DNA from: Devosia sp. Root413D1
Lineage (GTDB): Bacteria > Pseudomonadota > Alphaproteobacteria > Rhizobiales > Devosiaceae
Assembly: GCF_001425235.1 (NCBI RefSeq)
Contig: NZ_LMEA01000014.1
Location: 90,731 to 154,730 of the forward strand
Direction of reading: 5' to 3'
Length of the DNA stretch: 64,000 nucleotides
Part shown: piece by piece, positions 43,629 to 50,764 of the stretch
How positions within the stretch are numbered: position 1 is the stretch's first letter
Layout: each line of letters starts with the position of its first letter
Made by a program: the position numbers and the translations under genes
The notes under the pieces: model-generated
Database searches by the model: none
Seen by the model: the letters and a program-made list of their open reading frames with translations, nothing else
What the model was told of the DNA's origin: nothing

Positions 43629-45131
43629 ATGACCGCCAAGTACGATATTTTCGAAGCGAGCTTTGCCGGCCCGGCCAGCGGCAACCCCTATCTCGAGGTG
43701 AGCTTTGACGCGGTGTTCGCGCAGCATTCGCGCGAAGTGCGGGTGCCGGGCTTCTACGATGGCGACGGCACCTATCGGGTGCGCTTCATGCCCGACCATG
43801 GGGGCGAATGGACGTTCCGCACGCGGTCGCAGACCGCTGCGCTCGACGGCAAGACCGGCAGCTTCACCGTCACCGCGGCGCGCCCAGGCCAGCACGGGCC
43901 GGTGGCCGTGAAGAACAAGTTCCACTTCGCCCATGCCGACGGCACGCCTTACGTGCCTTTCGGCACCACCTGCTATGCCTGGACGCACCAGCCGCTTGCC
44001 ATGCAGGCCGAAACGCTGGAGACGCTCGGCGAGGCCAAGTTCAACAAGATCCGCATGGGGGTGTTCCCCAAGGATTATCCGTTCAACACCAACGAGCCGC
44101 TGCAGGACGTCTATCTGCCGGGCGTCGACGGCAAGCTCGATTTCGACCGGCCCAACCCGAAAGCGTTCCAGCACTTCGAGCAGCAGGTCGGGAAACTCCG
44201 CGACATGGGGATCGAGGCGGACCTGATCATCTTCCACCCCTATGACCGGTGGGGCTACTCGAACATGTCGGCGGAACAGGATTTCCGCTACGTCGCGTAT
44301 CTCGCGGCCCGGCTCAGCGCCTATGCCAACGTCTGGTGGGCGCTCGCCAACGAGTACGATTTCCTGCTCGACACCAAGCCGGTGGCGCAGTGGGACCGCT
44401 ATTTCCACATCCTCGAAGAGAACGACCCCTACGGCCACCTGAAGTCGATCCACAATGGCGACCAGTCGATGAATTTCGACCATCGCAAGGCCTGGGTCAG
44501 CCATGTCTGCATCCAGAACTGGGATGTGAAGCGCACCCCGGAATGGCGCGAGCAGTATGGCAAGCCCGTGGTCAACGACGAGCCGGAATACGAAGGCAAT
44601 ATCTGGCCGAGCTGGGGCAACATCACGGCTGAGGAGCTCACCCACCGGTTCTGGACCACGGTGATGCGCGGCGGCTATGCCGGGCACGGCGAGACCTATG
44701 CCGACCCCGACGACCTGATCTGGTGGGCCAAGGGCGGCAAACTCCATGGCGAAGCCTGGAAGCGCATCGGGTTCCTCCGCGCCATCGTCGAGGAAGACGC
44801 GACGGACGGGCTGACGCCGATGGGCCACAATGCCTCCTGGCCGTGGAGCCGCATCTCCGGGGCCCGCGACGGCAAGGTCAGCTACATCTATTTCGGCGAG
44901 CACCAGCCCAATCAATGGACCACCGGGCTGCCGAAGGAAGACGGGAATTTTGAGGTCGACCTGATCGACACCTGGGCGATGACGGTGACGCCGGCCAAAC
45001 GGATTGCCGCGCTGGTGCCGCACCCGACGCGGCATAGCGAGGTGGTGCGGGGTGGCAAGGCCGATGCGGCGTTCGGGGTGGAACTGCCGAGCCGGCCGTA
45101 CCTGGCGCTGCGGATCAGGCAGTTGGACTAG
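43629..45131 (+). CDS. DUF5060/DUF4038-type glycoside hydrolase (GH140-like), copy 2
   Basis: 500-residue paralogue of the preceding gene with the same layout: beta-sandwich with GFYDGDGTYRVRFMPDHGGE, catalytic candidates E242 (WWALANEYD) and D317/E318 (KPVVNDEPEYEG). GAGGA lies before the ATG, ten bases after the preceding stop, so the two are cotranscribed. The active-site surroundings differ (NDEPEYEG versus IDECCYEG), pointing to different linkage or aglycone specificity. No signal peptide. Confidence 0.75.
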   Translation: MTAKYDIFEASFAGPASGNPYLEVSFDAVFAQHSREVRVPGFYDGDGTYRVRFMPDHGGEWTFRTRSQTAALDGKTGSFTVTAARPGQHGPVAVKNKFHFAHADGTPYVPFGTTCYAWTHQPLAMQAETLETLGEAKFNKIRMGVFPKDYPFNTNEPLQDVYLPGVDGKLDFDRPNPKAFQHFEQQVGKLRDMGIEADLIIFHPYDRWGYSNMSAEQDFRYVAYLAARLSAYANVWWALANEYDFLLDTKPVAQWDRYFHILEENDPYGHLKSIHNGDQSMNFDHRKAWVSHVCIQNWDVKRTPEWREQYGKPVVNDEPEYEGNIWPSWGNITAEELTHRFWTTVMRGGYAGHGETYADPDDLIWWAKGGKLHGEAWKRIGFLRAIVEEDATDGLTPMGHNASWPWSRISGARDGKVSYIYFGEHQPNQWTTGLPKEDGNFEVDLIDTWAMTVTPAKRIAALVPHPTRHSEVVRGGKADAAFGVELPSRPYLALRIRQLD

Positions 45132-45148
45132 TCACTGGGCTGCGGGCT

Positions 45149-46183
45149 TTAGCGGCCCGGCACCGGCGCGTTTGCCGCCAGCAACCCTTGCGCCTTCAGA
45201 TCCGACCAGAACTCCGCGGGAATGTTCACCGCGAGCGCCGCGACATTCGCCTGCACCTCCGACGCCTTCGCCGCGCCGGGGATCACCGAGACCACGGCCG
45301 GGTGGGCGAGGGGGAACTGCAGGGCTGCGACCGGCATGCTGACGCCGTGGGCTTTGCACACCGCCTCGATGCCGCGGACTTTCGCCTGCACTTCGGGCGG
45401 GGCTTTGCCATAGGCGTACATGGCGCCGGCGCCTGAGCCGGTGACGAGGATGCCGGAGGCGAAGGGGGCGCCGATGATGACGCTGATGCCGCGATCGAGG
45501 CAGCGCTGCATAGAGGTATCGAGCACGCTCTGGTCGAGCAGGGTATAGGGCATGGCGACGATGGCGAAATCGACGTCGATGGCACTCAGCATCTCGTCGA
45601 GATTGCCGGGGACGTTGTTGCCGACGCCGATCGCCTTGATATCGCCGGCGGCCTTTAGCTCCTCTAACGCCTTGAGGCCACCGCCGTCGGTCAGTTGCTT
45701 CAGGTACACCGTCACCAGTTCGGGGGTGTGGAACATGGTGTCGAGGTCGTGGATCACCAGCGTATCCACGGTGTTGAGCGCCAGCCGCTGCAGCACCTGC
45801 TCGTAGGCCCGCATCACCCCATCATAGGTGTAGTTGAACTCCACCTCGAAGGGCAGGCCGCCGGCCCAGGGGGCGGTGCTGAAGGTCGCGGGGTCATCGG
45901 GGCGGTGGAGGATGCGGCCGACCTTGGTGTTGACGATGAACTCGTTACGCGGCCGGGTGCGGAGGAACCCGCCGAGCCGATGCTCGGAGAGGCCGCGGCC
46001 ATACCAGGGCGCGGTGTCGTAGAAGCGCACCCCGGCCTCCCAGGCGGCGGCCAGGGTCGCCTGTGACTCGGCTTCGTCCAGCCTGGCGTAGAGCTCGCCC
46101 AGATGCGCGGCGCCGAAACCGAACACCGGCAGCTCCAGCGCGGTACGCCCGACGCGGCGACGGGTTGAGACGGTGACAGTCAC
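45149..46183 (-). CDS. Aldo/keto reductase, D-threo-aldose 1-dehydrogenase-like
   Basis: 344-residue NAD(P)-dependent oxidoreductase. Catalytic tetrad seen: Asp and Tyr in FYDTAPWYGRG, Lys in VNTKVGR, His in LVIHDLD. Sequence style matches the subgroup of L-fucose/D-threo-aldose 1-dehydrogenases. The GTG at 46183 is preferred because GGGGAGG lies nine bases upstream. Convergent with the second glycosidase gene, 17 bases apart. It could oxidise L-fucose released by the fucosidase at 57129, or another aldose from this region. Confidence 0.85.
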   Translation of the reverse strand: MTVTVSTRRRVGRTALELPVFGFGAAHLGELYARLDEAESQATLAAAWEAGVRFYDTAPWYGRGLSEHRLGGFLRTRPRNEFIVNTKVGRILHRPDDPATFSTAPWAGGLPFEVEFNYTYDGVMRAYEQVLQRLALNTVDTLVIHDLDTMFHTPELVTVYLKQLTDGGGLKALEELKAAGDIKAIGVGNNVPGNLDEMLSAIDVDFAIVAMPYTLLDQSVLDTSMQRCLDRGISVIIGAPFASGILVTGSGAGAMYAYGKAPPEVQAKVRGIEAVCKAHGVSMPVAALQFPLAHPAVVSVIPGAAKASEVQANVAALAVNIPAEFWSDLKAQGLLAANAPVPGR

Positions 46184-46283
46184 GGTGGTGGACCTCCCCA
46201 AAGGCACTTCGCTGGCTTTTTGGCAAAGCTGTCAGACGACAGGGGGTTGGGCAAGCGGGGGGCTGCGGGTTGTCACTGGTCGC

Positions 46284-46462
46284 GCCACACCGCCCCCTCG
46301 CCCCTCTGGGGAGAGGGCGGCGGATGGGGCCTGAGGCCTCATCCGTGGGGTGAGGGGCGCCAAGCGCACGACAATCAGGACAGGTAGAGGGGGCACTCGT
46401 TCAGCCGGTGTGCTTGGCTCCCCCTCACCCTGACCCTCTCCCCAGAGGGGCGAGGGGACGCA
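46284..46462. repeat. Long imperfect inverted repeat (family D)
   Basis: CGCCCCCTCGCCCCTCTGGG and GGTGAGGGGCGCCAAGCGC on the left face GTGTGCTTGGCTCCCCCTCA and CAGAGGGGCGAGGGGACG on the right. Two further copies at 52972 and 59688. Occupies most of the 328-base gap between the aldo/keto reductase and kinase genes. Confidence 0.85.
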
Positions 46463-46511
46463 CTTTGCGACGCCCGTGCGCCCAAGGAAGTCAAGGGGTC
46501 CTCAGGTACTC

Positions 46512-47519
46512 CTAGGCCGACACCGCCGACGTCGCGTTCCTTGCCGCCATCGACGCCGTCACGGTCGCGACCGTGCTGTCGTCGACTGCGAGGCCGATCG
46601 CCCGCAGCGCCAGCACCACCGCGCCGACCGAGCCGTCGCCGGCGATGCGAACATCCGGCGTGTGGCCGGCGGCGCGCATCACTTCGGAGACCGCGGCGGG
46701 CAGCGTCAACAGGTGCGGAGCGATGCCGCCGCCGAGCGCTACCGGGCCGGGCATGCCGGGGTCGAAGATCATCTTGAAGTCGGCGAGGAGGTAGGCCTCG
46801 GACTGCGCCAGGAGCGCCGCCGCAACGGGGTCGGTGCGGTTGGCGATGACCAGTGGGGCGAAGCGGGCGAGCTCAATCGGGCGGAGCTTGTAGATCGCGT
46901 CGACAAACTGCTGCAGGCAGAGCTGCCGGCCGCTGAAGGCTTTTTCGTCGGAATAGGCGATGCCGAAGGCGCCGAGCAACGCGGCGGTCAGCACGGTTTT
47001 CTGGCCACGGCCTTCGAGGTCGGCGGTGACGGCGATCGCCGCGTGATGGCCGAGCCAGTAGCCCGAGCCGAGATCGCCGAGCAGGTAGCCGGCGGCATCG
47101 ACCACGGCTTCGATTGCACCATTACGGACCCGCACCGCACCGGCGCCAGTGCCGGCGACGATGCAATAGCCGTCGCGCGCCGCAGTGACCGAGGCGAGCA
47201 TCGCCTCGAGGTCGCCGGCGAAAACCAGGGGGCCGGTGAGGCCATTTTCACGGAAGGCCGCTTCCAGCCGATCCTGCGCGACATGGGCGCGGGGGCCGGC
47301 CAGCGCGAGCAGCGCCAGCTCGATATCGAGCTGGCCGCCGGCATCGGCGACGGCGGCCTCGACCGCCGAAATGATGGCGGAAGCCGCCTGTTCCGGGCTG
47401 TTCGAGGCCGGGTTGCCGCCGCGATTGCGGCCCTGGCCGAGACAGCGGCCGGCATGATCGACCAGAGTGGCACGCGATGTGGAACCGCCCACATCGATGG
47501 CGAGCAACGCCTTGTTCAT
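46512..47519 (-). CDS. BadF/BadG-type ATPase, N-acetylglucosamine kinase-like
   Basis: 335-residue ASKHA-fold kinase. Phosphate-1 motif LAIDVGGSTSRATLVD, adenosine-type motif IVAGTGAGAVRVRNG and the conserved LLGDLGSGYWLGHHA identify the NAGK/BadF group. With an NgcE-like binding protein, an RpiR regulator and a SIS protein next door, N-acetylglucosamine or glucosamine phosphorylation is the likely role. Divergent from the RpiR gene across a 108-base region with an inverted repeat. Confidence 0.85.
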   Translation of the reverse strand: MNKALLAIDVGGSTSRATLVDHAGRCLGQGRNRGGNPASNSPEQAASAIISAVEAAVADAGGQLDIELALLALAGPRAHVAQDRLEAAFRENGLTGPLVFAGDLEAMLASVTAARDGYCIVAGTGAGAVRVRNGAIEAVVDAAGYLLGDLGSGYWLGHHAAIAVTADLEGRGQKTVLTAALLGAFGIAYSDEKAFSGRQLCLQQFVDAIYKLRPIELARFAPLVIANRTDPVAAALLAQSEAYLLADFKMIFDPGMPGPVALGGGIAPHLLTLPAAVSEVMRAAGHTPDVRIAGDGSVGAVVLALRAIGLAVDDSTVATVTASMAARNATSAVSA

Positions 47520-47544
47520 CGCGTTATCGACCCGCTTGCCTTCG

Positions 47545-47573
47545 TGAAAATTGCTGGATAAGAATTGTTTTCA
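47545..47573. promoter_or_regulatory. Candidate RpiR operator
   Basis: TGAAAA (47545-47550) and TTTTCA (47568-47573) form inverted arms with a 17-base AT-rich spacer, between the divergent kinase and RpiR genes. A further TGATTTTCA half-site lies at 47598-47606. Confidence 0.5.
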
Positions 47574-47627
47574 TCCGCACAGCGGCCTTCTTGAGAGTGA
47601 TTTTCAGGGCATGGGCTCCTAACATAG

Positions 47628-48560
47628 ATGACCGCCATCGCAAAGACGTTCAGCGTTCTGGACCGGATCAGGACTTACCAGTCCCAGATGCCGGCTACGA
47701 TGGCGAAAATCGCAGCGGTCCTCATTGACGATCCGAAGGCGCCGCTGAACCTCTCGATCACCGATCTGGCCGAGCGGGCAGGGACCTCGGCCGCCAGCGT
47801 CACCCGCTTCTGCCGGATGATCGGCTATGGCGGCTATTCGCAGCTGCGCGTCGGGATTGCCGAGGATGTCGGCCGCGGTGGAGCCAAGGCGGCATGGATC
47901 GGTGAAATCGGCCGGTCCTTCGGGCCGGATGACTCGCCGGACGAGATCCGCAACGCGCTGCTCAACACCCATGTGCTGAGCCTCCAGACCACGGCGGGGC
48001 TGCTCGATATGCCCACCGCGATCCGGGTGGCGCAGGCGATCGTCAAGGCTCGGCAGCTCGACGTCTATGGCGTCGGCGGCAGCGCGCTCACGGCGCTCGA
48101 GACCGAGGCGCGGCTCTATCGCATCGGCGTCAATGTCCATACCTGGGCCGAGGTGCATAACGGGCTGACCAGCGCCGCCATACTCGATGACCGGTGCGTT
48201 GCCATCGGCATCTCCAATACCGGCCGCACCGACGAAACCATCCAGATGCTGACCGTCGCCAAGGCGTCGGGCGCCCATACCGTGGCGATCACCGGCAACC
48301 CGGATTCGCCGCTGGCTCGCCTCGCCCATGACGTGCTGATCGCCGCTTCGCCCGATGGCTACCTGCAGCCGGCGGACCTGTCGGCCCGGCACTGCCAGCT
48401 GTTCGTGGTGGATCTGCTTTACCTGTTGATTGCGCAATCGAATTTCGACCGCACGACGCGCTTCCTCGCCGCCTCCGGCGCCGCGGTAGCGCCACGCCGC
48501 CGCCCGATGCGGGGTGGCTTGCCTAACACTGCCGCGCGCCGCGCGACGGCCCAGACCTAA
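47628..48560 (+). CDS. RpiR-family regulator (HTH plus SIS domain)
   Basis: 310 residues. The N-terminal HTH_6 domain (about 1-80) contains LAERAGTSAASVTRFCRMIGY; the C-terminal SIS domain (about 125-265) has VYGVGGSALTALETEARLYRIG and ISNTGRTDETIQML, which bind phosphosugars. Likely controls the divergent kinase and the downstream SIS/NgcE/permease genes in response to an amino-sugar phosphate. Confidence 0.92.
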   Translation: MTAIAKTFSVLDRIRTYQSQMPATMAKIAAVLIDDPKAPLNLSITDLAERAGTSAASVTRFCRMIGYGGYSQLRVGIAEDVGRGGAKAAWIGEIGRSFGPDDSPDEIRNALLNTHVLSLQTTAGLLDMPTAIRVAQAIVKARQLDVYGVGGSALTALETEARLYRIGVNVHTWAEVHNGLTSAAILDDRCVAIGISNTGRTDETIQMLTVAKASGAHTVAITGNPDSPLARLAHDVLIAASPDGYLQPADLSARHCQLFVVDLLYLLIAQSNFDRTTRFLAASGAAVAPRRRPMRGGLPNTAARRATAQT

Positions 48561-48576
48561 CGGAACCCATGTGATT

Positions 48577-49326
48577 ATGACCGACCTGACTACGCAGTTT
48601 CATACCGAAGTTTCGACCCGCCTCGCCAAGCTCGCGGGCCCGAACCAGGCGATCGACGACACCATCGCGCTGGTGGCCGACGCAGTGGCGGCCGGCGGCG
48701 TGGTGCAGGCCTTCGGCACCGGTCACTCGGAAGCTTTCGCCATGGAAATCGCCGGCCGCGCCGGCGGGCTGATCGCCGCCAACCGCATCCCGCTGCGCGC
48801 TTTGGTGCTGCGCGGCGGCAAGGACCTGTCGATCCTTGGCGGCGCCGCGCTGGAGCGCGACCCGAACGTCGCGGAAAACCTCCTGTCGCTCTACGAGCTC
48901 GACAAGAACGACGTGTTCATCATCGCCTCGAACTCGGGCGTCAACGGCTCGATCGTCGGACTGGCGCTCGCCGCCAAGGCGCGCGGCCACAAGGTGGTGG
49001 CGGTGACCAGCTTCGACCACACCAGCAAAGTCACGCCCAAGCATCCGAGCGGCAAGCGTTTGATGGAAGTGGCAGATATCGCCATCGACAACCTGGCGCC
49101 CTTCGGCGACAGTACGCTGCAACTGGAGGGTGGCATGGGCGTAGGCGCAGTCTCCTCGCTCACCGCAGCATTCATTGCTCAGCGCATCACCATCGGCGTC
49201 GCTGAAGCGCTGCTCAAGCGCGGCAAGACGCCGCCGCTCTACATCTCGGCAAATATCCCCGGGGGCGACGAACACAATCGTGCTCTCGAAGATCTTTACG
49301 GCACGCGCATCCGTGGGGAGTCCTGA
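48577..49326 (+). CDS. SIS-domain protein, UPF0309-like
   Basis: 249-residue phosphosugar-binding protein. AFGTGHSEAFAMEIAGRAGG and ASNSGVNGSIVGLAL are the SIS phosphate-binding loops; HTSKVTPKHPSGKRL is typical of the UPF0309 group, whose reaction is not established. It follows the RpiR gene by 16 bases and precedes the NgcE-type gene, so a role in amino-sugar phosphate metabolism is inferred. ATG 48577; a GTG two codons earlier is also possible. Confidence 0.85.
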   Translation: MTDLTTQFHTEVSTRLAKLAGPNQAIDDTIALVADAVAAGGVVQAFGTGHSEAFAMEIAGRAGGLIAANRIPLRALVLRGGKDLSILGGAALERDPNVAENLLSLYELDKNDVFIIASNSGVNGSIVGLALAAKARGHKVVAVTSFDHTSKVTPKHPSGKRLMEVADIAIDNLAPFGDSTLQLEGGMGVGAVSSLTAAFIAQRITIGVAEALLKRGKTPPLYISANIPGGDEHNRALEDLYGTRIRGES

Positions 49327-49390
49327 GGGACTACGGAGGCGTTTGGCGTGGGGCCTAACGACTAAATACTTGGAGAAGGGAAGGAACTAA

Positions 49391-50764
49391 ATGTTCAAAA
49401 AGACCATTGACCGCCGCGCATTCCTGCGCGGCACGACGGCCCTCGTGGCAGTCGCGCCGTTTGGCGGCCTGCTCGGCTCGACCAGCGCTTTCGCGCAGGA
49501 CGCGGCCAATCCGTTTGGTGTCGCCGACGGTTCGACCGTTGACGCCGTCATCTTCAACGGCGGTTACGGCATCGACTATGTCGAGTTCGCCGCCAACCTC
49601 GTGCAGAAGAACCACCCGACCGTCACCGTCAAGGTGTCGCCGTCGACCCAGATCGCCCAGGAACTGCAGCCGCGTTTCCTCGGCGGCAACCCGCCGGATC
49701 TGATCGACAACTCGGGTGCGCAGGCCATCGGCTTTGCGGCCATCATCGACCAGCTCGAAGACATGAACTCGGTGCTCGACGCGCCGAGCCTCGAAGGCAC
49801 CAAGATCCGCGACACCCTGGTGGGTGGCGTCGAGAAGCCGGGCACCTTCGGCGACAAGTTCATCGCGCTGAACTACGTGATGACCGTCTACGGTATCTGG
49901 TACTCGGCCTCGCTGTTCGAGGCCAATGGCTGGACCCCGCCGACCACTTGGGCGGAAGCCATTGAGCTCGGCAAGGTTGCCAAGGAAAAGGGTCTCTACC
50001 TGTTCGGTTGGGGCAAGGAAGCGGCGACCTACTACCGCACCACTGCGGTCGCTTCGGCGATCAAGGCGGGCGGCGACGAAGTGCGTCTGGCCGTCGACAA
50101 CTTCACCCCGGGCTTCTGGTCGCATCCGGCGTTCCAGGCCGTCTTCACCGCGCTGCATGAGATCATCTCGGGCGGCATGATGAAGCCGGGTGGCGCGGGC
50201 ACTCAGTTCACCGCTGCTCAGGCGCAGTGGTCGAACGACCAGTCGTTCCTGCTCTATCCGTCGGGCTCGTGGATCGAGAACGAAATGAAGCCGGCCACCA
50301 AGGCGGACTTCAAGATGACCGGCATGCCGGAACTGTCGATCGACGCCAACGACAAGCTGCCGAAGACGGCTCTGCACGCCACGGCGGGCGAACCGTTCAT
50401 CATCCCGGCGGGCGCGCTGAACCTTGCCGGTGGCAAGGAACTGCTCCGCACGATGCTCTCGAAGGAAGCCGCGACGAACTTCGCCAAGACGAAGCTCGCC
50501 CCGACCATCGTCAAGGACACCGTGCCGGCCGACGGTTTCGGTTCGACCGCTCTGGTCTCGCAGAGCAAGCTGCTGGCCGACGCCGGCAACGACGTCTTCA
50601 CCTGGAACTCGTTCGACCTCTACGGCACGAACCAGGACGAACTCGTCGTCTGGAACAGCTTCCTCGATGGCAAGCTTGACGTAGCCGCCTTCACTGCCGC
50701 TCTCGAGGCGATCACCAGCGCCGTTTACAACGACGCCTCCGTCACGAAAGTCGAAGTGAAGTAA
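49391..50764 (+). CDS. ngcE: N-acetylglucosamine/chitobiose-type ABC solute-binding protein
   Basis: 457-residue family-1 binding protein. The N-terminus has a twin-arginine pattern (DRRAFLRGTTA) and a signal ending SAFA-QD. The opening NPFGVADGSTVDAVIFNGGY, QELQPRFLGGNPPDLIDNSG and KFIALNYVMTVYGIWYS match my memory of NgcE. GAAGGGAAGGA precedes the ATG. Its TAA overlaps the next ATG (TAATG). GlcNAc kinase, RpiR and SIS neighbours support an amino-sugar ligand. NgcE was described in Streptomyces. Confidence 0.83.
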   Translation: MFKKTIDRRAFLRGTTALVAVAPFGGLLGSTSAFAQDAANPFGVADGSTVDAVIFNGGYGIDYVEFAANLVQKNHPTVTVKVSPSTQIAQELQPRFLGGNPPDLIDNSGAQAIGFAAIIDQLEDMNSVLDAPSLEGTKIRDTLVGGVEKPGTFGDKFIALNYVMTVYGIWYSASLFEANGWTPPTTWAEAIELGKVAKEKGLYLFGWGKEAATYYRTTAVASAIKAGGDEVRLAVDNFTPGFWSHPAFQAVFTALHEIISGGMMKPGGAGTQFTAAQAQWSNDQSFLLYPSGSWIENEMKPATKADFKMTGMPELSIDANDKLPKTALHATAGEPFIIPAGALNLAGGKELLRTMLSKEAATNFAKTKLAPTIVKDTVPADGFGSTALVSQSKLLADAGNDVFTWNSFDLYGTNQDELVVWNSFLDGKLDVAAFTAALEAITSAVYNDASVTKVEVK

